DNA of 64,000 bases from Viola odorata (taxonomy: Eukaryota; Streptophyta; Magnoliopsida; Malpighiales; Violaceae). A program made the translations under genes and the position numbers. Every line of letters begins with the position of its first letter. Within the stretch, counting starts at the first letter, position 1. The stretch lies in contig OY829537.1 of NCBI GenBank assembly GCA_963691705.1, forward strand, positions 78,513,352-78,577,351, given 5' to 3'. This document shows, in pieces, positions 11,037 to 23,035 of this stretch. The notes under the pieces were generated by a model. The model was not told the DNA's origin. It ran no database searches and was given only the letters and a program-made list of their open reading frames with translations.

Positions 11037-13534
11037 ATGGTTGTTCTCCCCCAGTTCACAACGGACCCATCCTACTACTTTGTTCAGTAGCGATGACTGT
11101 AATATTTTGCACATAGTCGAGCCTATAACTATAAACCAGGGCGCTTCGTGGGAGGCCACCCACATGTTATTTTTAGTGTTTCTACTTTTGTTAAATCAAG
11201 ACTTTGGAATATCTTTTCCTCGGAATTTACAATTTGATTCCCCTTTTTATTCTAGATACCATGTAACTTGGGGGCAAGCAGGTGAAATGATTGAACACAG
11301 TTTACAGGGGGGCAAAGCATAGAGAACGATAATTCGCAACCATGAGTTCGGTGCATCATTCCTACGTTTGCTTCAGTTCATCACCACGACAAGATAGGAA
11401 GACAGGATCTCTCCACGAACAGACACAACGATCATATGGTGAAGACCAATCCTCTGATTGGCGAGCCAGTAAGCACGGATGCTTATGGGATTGCATTCGC
11501 TTGTTTTATCCATAAATCTCGTGCTACAAAAGCTGAAGAGTTGGAACTTCTCAGCAAAGAAACAACAAATTGATTCCCCGCTGGTGCACCTGTCAGATCA
11601 TTAGCTGTCGCTTGCTACACACATCCAGAGAAGTCCATTTTCCTCTCTGCCTCTTTAATTTTTGTACAAACATTCTGCATTCATTCCCACATTGGGGGCA
11701 ACATTTTAAATTGTTCATAAATTTTCGTGAGTGATCACACCTTCACGTTTTGTTGATAAAAACTGTTAAGAATTTTTTTTTTATATATAAAAATAAAATT
11801 CTTTGAATAAAATCCACACTACCCTCAAAGTTTTCAAACCTTCCCCAAATTGAGTATGTTCAACATGTTACTGCATCATGGATAACTTGTACATCTATTC
11901 GAAATTGTATGACATGCATGATCTTGTCTGCTAGCTCTTATATCTGCAGCATGTTTAGACGTAAGCAGTCATACATACATCCCTGTGAGCATTTTGGGCC
12001 TCCACACCATACTTCTTTCATGAGTGCAAATGCCAAACTAAGTGCTAGTTAGATTTGCATAATATCCAGGGTACATGCACCATCAGACATGGGATAGCTG
12101 TAAGATGACATTGGACTTTGCTTTTCGCTTCCACCTTTCTTTGGTCTTCTCATTCTTTTGTCTGCAAACACTTGCTTTTGCTCTCTATTTAATTCATTTA
12201 TTTTCTAAGCCGCTTGTAAAATCTTCCATTTCCACTCGAAATCCCCTTTAATAAATGAGCAGTACCCAACTGAGGTTATCAGCCAAAGGTAAAGTGCATA
12301 TCAAACGTAGTCCGAATACAGAAGAGAAGGGAAAGAGAAACTCCCGAGGATTTATGATGATATATGCCAGAAAAAGGGCCGAATGAATCAAGACTTGAAG
12401 GTCCCCGCCAAAGTCAAGACGAAATGGTACTTGCTTTTCTTGAAAAAAAAAAAAAAAGGGAAAAGAAAGAAAAAGGCAAAAGAAAAAAAAAGTTAAGTGT
12501 TGGAAGAACACATCAAAACAAAAGCAGAAGCAAGTACAAAAAGGGGGCCCGGGATCAGCTCTAAACAACTCCATCGAAAAAATCACCCCCGTGAAGATCC
12601 AAGAACTTGTGCACAATGCCCTCAAAGCAATCAAGAAGGAGCATCCCCTGCGAAGGTTCAAGGGTTGATGCGCTTCATCAACAACAAAATGATGTCCAAA
12701 GGAAAAGGGATCATCCCCAACGAAGATCAAAGAATTTGAGCACTTCGCCCTCAAAATGACCAAGAAGGAGCATCTCCAGCAAAACTCAGGCGCTTCGCCG
12801 ATAAAAGATGATCTCAGTATAAATCATCCCTAGAGAACTTGTGCACTTTGCCCTCAACGCGGCCAATCAACAAGCGCTGCTCATTAAAAAACCCTTTCTT
12901 CTCCCAAAAAACATTCTCTTCCTAAAACAGATTCCTTCTTCTGTTCTTCTTTCTGTCTATCCACGACATATTTCTGTTCTCTTGCAAATTCCTTTCGATT
13001 ATATGAAGGCCCATGCATGTGCATCTTCATATGAAGTTTATTCACTCGGATTGACATTGCAAATCTGACTTTGTGTTATGCATAAGTGTAAACACGTAGC
13101 CCTATTTCTGAGTATGAGCGCAAACACCAATATCCGGTGAGGATTGCTTACGCCTACATGTTGTGGGAAAGTCTTGTCCTTGAGGTCGTTATCTCCTGGG
13201 CAAGATGCATATGCTTTTCTAGGCTTGTATCAAGCATGCTTGTACGATGGAAACTGGATGACCTGTTCTCCAGAAATGCGCAAACTTGTTGAACTTTCTC
13301 TTGATAGGGAAGTTGGTTTTATCAAATACTGGGGGCAACTTTAGGGTAGTGTGGAAATACTTTCATATACAACATACATGATGTGATCTCATTGAATTTT
13401 CCATTTATCAATTGATTTCTCTTTTTCCATCCACTGCTACTCCGTGTTTGTTTCCTCCCTATTCGCAGGATACAGATATGCTTCAGTGGAATCTCACACG
13501 GTGATCAATCTCCGCCAATAGATCCACCCAAATC

Positions 13535-13830
13535 CATATCCGAATGGAGTACGTTACCACTCCTTAATCAATTTCGTGTGGCGGCCCATCTTCCCCACCA
13601 TCATCAATATCCGAATGGAGTACGTTACCACTCCACAATCAACTTTGTGCGGTGAATCACTCCCCCACCTTTTAAACTTTCGTGTGGCGGTTAACCACCT
13701 TTCAAACTTTCGAGTGGCGGTTCAAAACCCCACCTTTCAAAACTTTATGTGGCGGTCCAAAACCCCACCTTTCAAACTTTTGTGTGGCGGTTCAAAACCC
13801 CACTTTTTAAAATTTTGGGGGCAACAACGC
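13535..13830 (+). repeat. GTGGCGGTTCAAAACCCCACC tandem repeats (about 33 bp)
   Basis: At least five imperfect units containing GTGGCGGTTCAAAACCCC and CCTTTCAAACTTT lie between about 13681 and 13820. They are preceded by two units with GGAGTACGTTACCACTCC, a motif also found in Tat-C near 27932 and 28032. Some units form short open frames by chance. Confidence 0.75.
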
Positions 13831-13841
13831 CCGAGCAAAGC

Positions 13842-13975
13842 TACATCACCATTACTTTCCTGCATCATCAGCGACGGCCTACGAGTACAACCCTCGACGT
13901 AGCTGACTTTTACTTTCCTGCATCATCAGCGACGGCCTACGAGTACGACCCTCGACGTAGCTGAATTTTACTTTC
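13842..13975 (+). repeat. Direct duplication (about 58 bp x 2)
   Basis: A block with CTTTCCTGCATCATCAGCGA, CGGCCTACGAGTAC and CCTCGACGTAGCTGA occurs twice in a row with one or two differences. Confidence 0.75.
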
Positions 13976-14460
13976 CTGCATTATCATCCGTCCTCACTAT
14001 CAGAGTGACATCTTACTCACTATCAGAGAAGACCATCTCACTATCCGAGATCATCATCCGTCCTCACTATCCGAGTGACATCTTCCTCATTATCAGAGAA
14101 GAGAAGATCATCCGTCCTCACTATCAGACTAACATCTTCCTCACTATCAGAGACCCTCGCTATCAGAGACCTCCCTTACTATCAGAGACATCCTTCCTCA
14201 AAATATCCAGAAGAACATCTTCCTCATCATCCGAGAGAAGATCATCATCAGTCCTCAATATCCGAGTGACATCTTCCTCATTATCCGAGAAGATCATTCC
14301 TCATTATCAAAGAAGAACATCTTCCTCATTATTAGAGAAGAGAAGATCATTTGTCCTCAATATCAGAGACATCTCCTCATCCTCATTATCAGAGAAGACC
14401 AGATCAACTTTCCTCATTATCAGAGAAGAGAAGATCATCAACGTCCTATCCATGTAACTT
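13976..14460 (+). repeat. CTATCAGAGAAGA array of Tat-A
   Basis: About 18 degenerate units built on CTCACTATCAGAGAAGA and TCATTATCCGAGAAGATCAT, with irregular spacing of about 20-30 bases. A shorter version of the same motif is in Tat-C at about 30145-30240, so the array type predates the split of the two elements. More dispersed CACTATCAGGGAAGTC copies continue to about 14765. Confidence 0.8.
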
Positions 14461-14862
14461 GCATTAAAATTTATGTATTGCATCCCTTTAAAATTCCCGA
14501 CATGTCATTCTACATTTTCAAAATCACAAAGGTATGGACTACGAGTGCTACCCTCGCCCTACCTGATTTACAAGTTCATCATTTATATTTCTGCAATTTA
14601 CTTTTTTCCCCACTATCAGGGAAGTCATCATTTACGTTTCCGCCAATTTGCATTTTACCCCATTATCAGGGAAGTCATCATTTACATTTTTTCTCATTAT
14701 CAGAGAAGTTTCTCATCTACAAGTCTGCAATTTACATTTTTTCTCATTATCAGAGAAGTTCGTCATCTACATTTCTGCATCTACTTTTCATCCCAAGTCT
14801 GCATTTACATACTGCCTTTTCAACCATTGTTGGTTCGGTAGTAACCATCTTTACTGCTCACC

Positions 14863-14913
14863 AAAAATCCTGATTAAGTCGGATTTTTGATAAGACAGTA
14901 AAGAGGGGGCAAC
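14863..14913 (+). promoter_or_regulatory. Hairpin plus polypurine tract of Tat-A
   Basis: AAAAATCC (14863-14870) and GGATTTTT (14881-14888) form a perfect 8 bp stem with a 10-base loop. GATAAGACAG follows, then the polypurine tract AAAGAGGGGGC (14900-14910), and the LTR starts three bases later. Tat-C has a hairpin of different sequence at the same place before identical flanking bases. The tract primes plus-strand DNA synthesis. Confidence 0.75.
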
Positions 14914-17271
14914 AGTTGCTACCCGATTTTTTTTTACTTTTAATTTTTAGTCGTCAATTATTTTCTCATTTCAAGCATCAATTTTCTAAAATCATACTTT
15001 CATTTATTTTCATCCAACTGATGTTTATTTTTATGCTCTGTGCCATTTAAATTTTTTTTTTGCATTTTTATCACTTTTTCCGTTCGAACCCGTATCGGTT
15101 CCTGAGTCAAATTCTCGAAACCAAGGGTCGAACAATTTCGCTCATTAGCTACTTACTTTTTATTATTTTTCTAACTCGCACTATCTCTTTGCATTTCGCT
15201 CAATTTTTATATTTAGTAATTTTTACGTTCGAACTTTTATTACTTACAAGCGAATATTTTTTATCGAGCAATATAGCGAAGTTTTCATCACTTACTGTAT
15301 GCTATTTATCTTAATTTATTTTATTATATGTTTTAACATTTTCGGTTCGAGTTTTATCCATTTTCAGGCGAGATTGCTCATACCGTCCGTTTAAACTGAA
15401 TAATTAAATAATAAATCAAACAAGATTACTCCACCATTGATCTAGTTGACTTTGAAAGTCAAACAAGATCAAGGGTGGAGGTAATTAACAAGTCACCATC
15501 CCTCTCTTCCTGCTCCTGCACAAAGAACCAATTCAACCTCAATTTTTAGCCACATCTTCTCTTCCTCGAGCCTCACGTTCTTCCTCGAGCCACGCCACTG
15601 CTCACCCTCGCCTCGTCAATCATTTCTGACGCCATCAACGCCAACGTCATCCTCTCCCTCAACCGACTCAAACTTCCTATAAATACCAACCTAATACATG
15701 TGATTAAGGGAGAGGGGAACGAAAAGGTAGAGGAGCTCAAGAAAACACACGTCACGTCCATCATCTTTGATTCTCTCTCTCGTGTTTTCCACTCTCCCAC
15801 GACCGCTTAGCAACTTTAAATACTCAAGGAAGAGCCTAACAAGCAAGCCCAAAGCTCCCAGCCGTAAGCAAGCTCCTTCGTCATCTCTCATCGATCCTCT
15901 AAACTAGCTTGGTAATAACGCTAACTTGTCTTAATAATTGCATTTTGAATTTAATTTCGCTACTATCGTCTCAATTTAATGATTTAGAGTTGTATTTAAT
16001 TAATATCTCAATTTTAGTTTAATTGCTTGGTATTTTCTTCTTTGAATTTTGCTTGTGTTTATGGCTGGTTCGGCACTGTTTGGTGATGGGAGAGGTGCTG
16101 TTGGCAAGAGGGGCGTTTTGGGAAGGGAACCCCAAAAAGGGAAGGGAACCGCGGGCAAGTTGGGAAGAAGACACTGTTCAGTGTCTTAAAAGGGAAGGGA
16201 ACCGCGGGCTAGGCCACGCGTGTGTGGCCCTGGGCCGGCGCTGTGCGCCTGGCCCAGGCGAAGGAGAAGCTGGGCCTTCTCAGGCCCAGCGCGGAAAGAG
16301 AAGGAAAAGGGCCAGCCCAGCTGGGATGGCCTGCTGGTGGGCCCAACTATGGGCTTGCCAGGGCCCATTCCCTGGCCCAGTAGGTCGGGCCCAACTAATT
16401 GGCCCGCCGTTTTTATTTATTTTATTTTTATTTTAATAATTTTTATTCGTATGTTTGTACTATTTATTTATTTTCGCGCTTGTACTGTTTATTTAATTTT
16501 CCGTATGCTTGTGCTAATTATTTATTTTCGTATGCTTGCATGACTAATTATTATTTTCATATGCTTTTGCATGTGTAAATTATTCTACTTGCGTACAATC
16601 GTCAAAAAAAGAAAAAATTATTTCACTTGCGTGCGTACAATAATTATGATGCCGGTTATTCGCATGCTCGTACTTTTTAATTAATTATCTTTGCATGCTT
16701 TCAAATATATAAATAATTATTCTGCTCACGTTTAATCGCTAAATTAATTATTTCACTCGCAACAAGTCATTAGATATTTATCTGCTTTTCGATTATCATT
16801 TTCCCGAACTAATAATATCGACTTTGTAGGGTAAATCAACCGCTTATACCCTTCACAAGTACGCATTCCTTACCCTTTTATTTATTTTACGCTTTTTTCG
16901 CATATACGCTTGTATGCATGAATTATTTAGAAACGTAGATTTAAATTTTATCCATTGGGCATGATAACTAAATTAGGACTTTTTGTTTTTCAAACATGTT
17001 TAAACACCTCTTTTTTCGGTAACCTTTTAGGATGTGACTCGGGTGCCTAACACCTTCCCGAGTCCATAAATCGACCCCGAATCACTATTCTCGGGTTCAG
17101 ACCCATTTTGCCTTAGCTTTTTATTTTTATGCCATGACTTTAGGTTCCCTAAACCTAGGAAAATTAGGGTGGCGACTTCATTAGCATCATGTGAGATGGA
17201 TCCGATTTCGTCTCACATCCAGTCCCAAACCCGCGTCGCATTAGAATAAAATCCAAAACGGGGGTGCGACA
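14914..17271 (+). repeat. 3' LTR of Tat-A (2358 bp, complete)
   Basis: Starts AGTTGCTACCCG right after the polypurine tract and ends GGGTGCGACA. Bases 15434-17271 match the 5' LTR portion. The TATA box is at 15678-15685. Downstream lies a GGCCC-rich segment (about 16200-16400) and then AT-rich sequence with repeated GTATGCTTG-type motifs. The first 520 bp is the part missing from the left copy because Ty3-1 intervenes. It is unusual in starting with AG rather than TG. Confidence 0.87.
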
Positions 17272-17470
17272 CCAATTAATGCAGCCAGATTTTCTTGAGA
17301 CAACCCTGTGTCTTGAGGAGGTTGTGGAGTCTAAAAATATTGATATCTAGGTCTAGATTGCACTCCATAGTTGAAATTTCCTTGATTCCACCACGAGGGG
17401 TTAGGAGTAAAATACTGAGGAAAAGAGGGTGAATGAGAATAAGAATTAAAATAAGAGATTAAAGAAAGAA
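17272..17470 (-). pseudogene. Athila-like gag fragment
   Basis: The minus strand between about 17465 and 17272 reads as an aromatic, Asn/Pro/Gln-rich peptide with NPSWWNQGNFNYG, which resembles the C-terminal gag region of Athila-type elements. There is one in-frame TAG. No N-terminal gag domain lies between this fragment and the primer site, so the 5' part of gag is missing. Assignment is by resemblance only. Confidence 0.5.
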
Positions 17471-17520
17471 ATAAAATAAAACAAAAATCTTGACTTGTCT
17501 TGGGCAAGACTTAACACCAA

Positions 17521-17538
17521 TCCCCGGCAACGGCGCCA
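17521..17538 (-). promoter_or_regulatory. Primer binding site complementary to tRNA-Asp
   Basis: The plus strand reads TCCCCGGCAACGGCGCCA, the 3' end of plant tRNA-Asp(GUC) including CCA, so the minus-strand transcript would pair with that tRNA over 18 bases. It is three bases from the LTR end. Confidence 0.88.
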
Positions 17539-17541
17539 TTT

Positions 17542-19321
17542 TGTTAACGCGCTTGTCGAGGGCACGATCAAACAAATAATTACAACTTATCACATGCAAC
17601 AAAATAGATTGAAGACAGCGGCAAGAGGATCGATCCACAGATATTGGTGAAGACTTACACTAGACAAGGCCAGATTATAAAATAAAACAATAAAAGAAAC
17701 AAAACAAAATTCAAGGGCTGGATGGAGAGAAACTGATTCAAGGTCTTGAATGCAAACACAGAACAAAAATACAGAAACGTAACAACAGGGGGGTTTTACT
17801 TGACTAAAATAAGTCAGCTAAGAGAGATTTGGAGCTAACAATTCTAACTATGAAAGCAGTAATTCGGGATCTTGAGTTGTCAGTTCGGGGTCCCGAATGA
17901 TAAAATATAGCAAATCAGTGAACAATGTCAGAATAATAAAATAGAGAGTGAAATAAGCACAAATAAATCAGATAGAGAAGGTTCTTATCAAAAGGTATTC
18001 TTGGGTTGCATTCGGGGTCCCGATCGTCATCAGCACAGAAATATTCTACTCATGCATGCATAGAAATGACATAGGGTCCAGATTCCTCGGATATCCCCTA
18101 CTTTTCTCTTAAGAGAAACTACCCCCCGTTTCCACATATGAGGTAGTCTTGACAGCCCGCCATCTCTCCAGGCACGAATGCGGGAGAGCCATATTCAGAC
18201 TGCCTATGAAGATAAGAAAAGACAGATCTAGAGCTAAAAGTCCCTCAGTTTGTCAGGCTCGTGACCTCGCTCTAATCAACTACTTACCCTAGCTAGTCGA
18301 GACCACTTCAGCGTAGCTACTACTAGGTAGATGTCTACTTGTTCCATGCAACTTTCCTTCCGTATTTATCACATGGAAGACAGCATTTACTCATAGAAAT
18401 TATCAGTTAATCAAGCCTCTAATTACCACAAGTGAAAATGTAATTAAAATGATAAGCAATTAAATATGGCAGCAAGAATATATTAAGCACATTTAGGCCT
18501 CGAATCTGCCCTTGCAACCCTTGAATTACCTTTGCTAAGAACTAAAGATTTAGCTACTCATACTTGAATATGAATAAATAATAATTAAAGATAGCATAAC
18601 AGGTAAAGATAGCATAACAGGTAAAGAAATAGATTAGGGGAAGAAGACTTGATTACTAAACGTTTGAAGCCCGACGGCAAAGGAGAAGGATGCTAACAAG
18701 AACTAGAGAGATAAACTAGAGAGAAGTCTAAGAAGATGTAAAATTAATTCTAATCTACCAAGCCTCCTTTCTATCTATCCTAGAGGTCCTATTTAAGCTA
18801 GAAATTACAAGCACAAAATATCTTCAGCCCTAACTAGGGACAAAATGCATTTAAAGAAAGCCTATTACAATGGATCCATGCTCCCAAAAGCATAAAGCTG
18901 AAAAGCACAAAGCTGGAGGTCAAGGTCTGATTTGCCCGGTTTTGGCAGGTCTGGATTGGGCTCAAGGTCTGAAATGGTCAGAGGGTAGGTATTTTGTGAT
19001 TAGTGCAGAATTCTCAGAAAGGCGTCAGAGGGATCACATGGGAGCTTTGGCAAGAGGACACGTGGAAATGTCGTTCTTCGCCCTTCAGGGGGCCGAATGG
19101 AGAATCTGATTCGGGACCTTAAACGTTGTTTTGGAGTCGGGACCTCGACTCTGGTCTTGAAGCTCGAATTCTCACAAAATGCTCCAAAAATGCATGTTTT
19201 TGCATAAACTCCCTTTTACGCCTAGATCTGCAATAGTAATGAAAACAATGGTAAATTAGCAGAATCATGCCTTAAATTGGTGGAATATTGGAGGAAAATC
19301 ATGCATAAATACACGCTATCA
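17542..19321 (-). repeat. LTR of the Athila-like element (1780 bp)
   Basis: Plus-strand limits are TGTTAACGCGC and ACACGCTATCA, giving TGATAG...AACA-type ends on the minus strand. The inner end is fixed by the primer site. Only this LTR is in the window. Open frames inside it, such as 18870-19109, show no family resemblance. Confidence 0.75.
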
Positions 19322-19851
19322 GTGTTCTTGTGTATTGTTTAGTTTGGTGATATGGATTTGTATATGTACATGTATTGGATGTTTCTTTGGGGATATTACT
19401 GAGTCCTCACTGCTCTAGCTTCTACCATTTGTTTAGATTGATTTTTTGAGTTGGATTCTATTTGCTTTGAATTTTCTCCACAATGAGTTTCCAAGATTAA
19501 TTACTTTTAGCATGAAAGAAACTGTGTAGAATTGTTTGTTTAAAGATGACTGTAAAATTAGCTAATCTTTAGTTTCTTTCCATATTATCCTCCATAGTGT
19601 ATTTAAATATCGTTGATGGCTATTTAAGTGCGAAATAATGGGATTTTGAGAGGAATCTTTGATTCATGAAGAACCAATCACCCATTTTAGCTCATGTCGA
19701 ATTGTTGTTCATTTCATGATGTTTTATGAGACAAAAGATAGGTGATTTATTAGTTTGTAACAAAAGATGAATCAACACAGCCTATGGAAATTTGAAAGTA
19801 TTCCAATACTCTTAACTAGCTCAAATTCTCACTAAATTTTTCATTTCCTAC
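19322..19851. other. Unassigned DNA between the Athila-like LTR and Tat-C
   Basis: AT-rich with intron-like composition and no reading frame of note. Its continuation on the other side of Tat-C begins at 35038. The last five bases, CCTAC (19847-19851), match CTTAC (35038-35042) at four of five positions and are the probable Tat-C target duplication. Confidence 0.6.
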
Positions 19852-20817
19852 TATTGATACCCAAATTTTGACGCCATTTAAATTAAATTAAGCATTTCTG
19901 TCATTTTACTTAATTAAATGCCATTTTAAAACAATTTGCTGTCGTTAGAACATTTTTAAATTCTCGTCACATTTTATCATCATCGTTGTCGTCGTTAGCA
20001 TTCAAAATCGCATTTTTAATTTTTCGTCACGTCATTTTCATTATTATTATTATTATTAATATTTCCAGCCTTAAAAATTACATTTTTAATTATCCGTTAG
20101 TCATTTGCTATTCATTTTTCTATTTTAGGCCATCACATAAAATTTAGGATTTTTAGTATTTTATCATATTTTTTAGCATTTTTTATTTTATTTTTATTTT
20201 TATTCGAGCTTTTATTGGACCCGAGTAAGTTCGCTCGGACCATTGATCGAACGCGTTATTTCTTTAATTGATAATTACCTACTATTTTTCTCTTTCAAGC
20301 CATCCCGTTTGGTTTCGTTCAATTTTTGTCGTAAGGGCATTTATTTTGCGTGCGAACTTGTTGACATTTCCGAAAGAGAAAATAAATACGTTTAGAGAGT
20401 CGAGCTCAAAATTTTGTTCACATCATCTCGATCGTCATATTTTTCTCTATAACGTATTTGCTTTCGTTCGAGTTTCTCGCTAATTTCGTCGCACTGATAG
20501 ATCAAGCCCATAATTAATTACTAAGCGTTTTTTATTCTTTATTTTTAATCAACTGTTGGATTGGTTGACTAAATCCTTAGTCAACCATCCAACGGTCACC
20601 TAATTAAAACCAAACCATCCATTTTCCTTTCTTCTCCAGCAAGCATTTCTTCTCCAAATCGAATGCCCTCGTCATGGCTTCGAGAATCAAGCTACGTCAT
20701 TGCTTCGAGAAGGGAGGACGTCACTACACCAGCACTACTCACTCTCACTCGCTGTTATCACCTCGTCACCCTCGACCACGCGCGTCAAATTCACCACACA
20801 TTCGTCCAACCTCCTCC

Positions 20818-20825
20818 TATAAATA
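20818..20825 (+). promoter_or_regulatory. TATA box of the Tat-C 5' LTR
   Basis: TATAAATA in the context CCTCCTCC-TATAAATA-CCCTGCCC, conserved in the right LTR, where it occurs twice (31841-31848 and 32845-32852). Confidence 0.7.
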
Positions 20826-21710
20826 CCCTGCCCTTCACCCTTCAAAACACACAGATTAAGGTACCCTTTCATCATCAACATCAGTCCAAGCAAAGGAAGC
20901 AAGCACTGTAAGTATTTTCAAGCTTTCTCTCTCTAGAGTTTTTGGCCAATTTTCATTTTCTATCCTAATAAATCAATAAATTGCTCAAATCTATTTTAAA
21001 CACTTCGTTTTCAAGTCATAAACATTTTGCCTGCTTCAATTTAAACACATGCTGCCTTGTGTAATTAATTGTGAATTTTTAGTTTTTATGCGTATATATA
21101 TATATATTCAAGTGTCAAATTAGGCTTCGTTTGTAGATGAAATGAACGGGTTGTTGCTGGGTTTTGGTCGCGACTTCATCCCTGCTGCATGGTGACATTT
21201 TTTACGTGTTTTGGTGGTCGGAGCTCTTCCTTGTCGCCGGCCAGCAAGGAAGAAGAAGAACAGTAGTCATGCTACTGTTCTTGAAGAAGAAAGGTGACGG
21301 GTCAAGCCCGTCCCTTTCTTTCTTCCTTAAACGCATGATGGGCCTTGGCTTAAGCCAAGCCCATCTGTTCTTTTTTTTTTCAAGTTAAGTCATGGGCTAG
21401 GATTTATTCCTAGCCCATTTTAATTAATTTCAGCACATGGGCCCAGCCCATTAAAGTTTCGTCAATTGTTCGAGTCTCTTTTATTTTCGTGTTTATTTAA
21501 TTAATAGCTCGTATGCCATATTTAATTAATAGCTCGTATGCAATATTTAATTTATGTCATATGCCATGTTTAATTTATTATTTATTTACTTGTTTAAATT
21601 TAAATGCATATCTATTTGCTTTACTTTATTGTTTTAATTATCTTCGAACGATTACTAACATCGATTTCGTAGGCACCAAAAATCATCAAATCTTTAATTT
21701 TTCTTCAAGT

Positions 21711-22075
21711 CATCATTTAAATTTCTCGCACTTATCAACTGTCATTATTTAAATTTCTCGCAGTCATCAAATCATCATTTAAATTTCTCGCACTTATCAA
21801 CTGCCATCATTTAAATTTCTCGCACTCATCAAATCATCATTTAAATTTTCGTATGCATCAAATCATCATTTAAATTTCTCACACTCGTCAAATCATTATT
21901 TAAATTTTCATACGCATCAAATCATCATTTAAATTTTCTCGCACTCGTCAAATCATCATTTAAATTCTCGCATGCACTATCATCATTTAAATTTTTCTGC
22001 ACTTATCAAATCATCATTTAAATTTTCGTATGCGTAAAATCGCCATTTTTATCTTCGTGCTCATCAAAATCTTTA
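21711..22075 (+). repeat. LTR minisatellite CATCATTTAAATTTCTCGCA
   Basis: About a dozen units of 28-32 bp with the core CATCATTTAAATTT(T)CTCGCA and a variable CTCATCAAAT part. The same array is at about 33723-34085 in the right LTR, and a short version is at about 32745-32835. Confidence 0.85.
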
Positions 22076-23017
22076 TTTAATTCTCCGATGTATATCAACT
22101 ATTTATTTAAATTCTCGCATTCATAAACTGCTTATTTATTTTTCGAGCTATCACTCTCATTTTGTAGGTTTAAAATTTAAGCTTCGCTCGAAAGTACACC
22201 TTTCTTTCCCTTTTATTTATTCAAGGCTTTCTGTAAATATTAATCAAATGCATGATATATAGAATTGCTAGAATTAAAATCAACCCACATGAACAACTAG
22301 TTTAAATAACTCGCTTTAAATGTCATGCTCATTTGATTTTAAATTCCACTCATATTGACTGCATGTATTTGGTGGCTTCGATCCCACATCAGTTTATCAT
22401 TTCAAAACCTCTCATTTCATTTGTACTCTATTAAGCTATCCATGATAGAATTACATAGTAATTAATTTAATCATGCATAGTCCGATGATGAAATAGAGGG
22501 CGCTCATTCAGTCTTACGGAAAATTCAGTCCCATCACACTACGATCAGGAATAATCGATCGGTCTTGAAAACGGTAACCCCGTCCGAAAAGATTTTTAAA
22601 ATGGTAACCCCGTCCAATGATTAATTATTCATGAACGGTCCCGATCATGGAAAAGACTAAAGTGACGATGCCTCTGAGGACCCCCTTTTAAAACGCATTT
22701 TTATCAAACCTCCTTTAAACACCTCTCTTATCAACCGGTAACCGTTTTCGGATGTGACTCGGGTGTCTAACACCTTCCCGAGTTCATAATATGACCCCGA
22801 ACCTTTGTCTTGGGTTTAGACCCTTTTTGTGCCTTTAGTTTTTTATTTATTTTATTTTTTATGCCATGACGATTAGGTCCCCTAAGCCTAGAGATAAAAT
22901 TAGGGTGGCGACTTCATTGCATGTTGTGAGGCGTCCTTTTTATGCCGAGCATCGTAAGGTCTTAGATTCGTCGTACACTCGCGAATTTTTCTTTGTAATT
23001 TTCAGGGCTCGACAGTT

Positions 23018-23035
23018 TGGCGACTTCACTAGGGA
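23018..23035 (+). promoter_or_regulatory. Primer binding site of Tat-C
   Basis: TGGCGACTTCACTAGGGA, a slightly changed form of the Tat-A site, three bases after the LTR end GACA. The two elements share the same primer type. Confidence 0.65.

Larger units (their letters stand above)
11037..14862 (+). other. Tat-A post-gag region, non-coding, partly conserved with Tat-C
   Basis: No protein domain recognised. Several blocks align by eye with Tat-C: about 11860-12130 with 26330-26615, about 12985-13265 with 27340-27640, about 13535-13660 with 27925-28075, and the end with 30810-30877. Between them lie element-specific repeats and an A-rich stretch (12440-12500). This is where a complete Tat/Ogre element would carry protease, RT and integrase. 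Confidence 0.75.
6136..17271 (+). mobile_element. Tat-A: gag-only Tat/Ogre-type LTR retrotransposon
   Basis: Plus-strand element with an interrupted 5' LTR (6136-7979), a primer site, a 6.9 kb internal region and a full 3' LTR (14914-17271). The only protein recognised is gag; no protease, RT, RNase H or integrase motif is visible in any frame of the internal region. This matches the category called TR-GAG (terminal-repeat retrotransposons with a gag domain). About 3.9 kb after gag is non-coding and rich in tandem repeats. The start of the 5' LTR lies on the far side of Ty3-1, outside the window. On the right it is inserted into the Athila-like element. Confidence 0.85.
17272..19321 (-). mobile_element. 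Athila-like Ty3 element, remnant (5' LTR, PBS, short leader, gag piece)
   Basis: Reading right to left: LTR (19321-17542), a primer site exactly complementary to the tRNA-Asp 3' end, about 60-70 bases of leader, then a gag C-terminal-type coding fragment cut at 17272 by Tat-A. The tRNA-Asp site and the LTR start TGATAGCG are typical of plant Athila-type elements. The rest of the element would be on the other side of Tat-A, outside the window. Confidence 0.75.
19852..23014 (+). repeat. 5' LTR of Tat-C (3163 bp)
   Basis: Starts TATTGATACCCAAATTTTGA and ends GGGCTCGACA before the primer site. The TATA box is at 20818-20825. A TA run lies near 21093-21107, a GGGCC-type segment at 21340-21450, and a minisatellite at 21711-22075. 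The region 22560-22990 contains paired GGTAACCCCGTCC motifs and the sequence leading to the conserved LTR end. It starts TA rather than TG in both LTRs. Confidence 0.88.

Noticed and set aside
14005..14457. 150-codon ORF with Ser/Arg/Ile repeats
   Set aside because: A by-product of the CTATCAGAGA minisatellite; the overlapping frames are equally repetitive.
16023..16543. ORFs of 107-137 codons in the GC-rich part of the Tat-A LTR
   Set aside because: They lie in LTR sequence, overlap each other in two frames and differ from the other LTR copy by indels that change the frame.
17521..17538. tRNA-Asp gene
   Set aside because: Only the last 18 bases of the tRNA are present, on the strand and at the place expected for a primer binding site.
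18870..19109. 79-codon ORF in the Athila-like LTR
   Set aside because: No homology features; plain LTR sequence.
20663..20911. Gene near the Tat-C LTR promoter
   Set aside because: The same frame occurs in both LTRs around the TATA box; it is LTR sequence.
21711..22075. CRISPR-like array (28-32 bp repeats with variable parts)
   Set aside because: Units are imperfect, in a plant LTR, present in both LTRs, with no cas genes and spacers that are themselves repeats. It is an LTR minisatellite.
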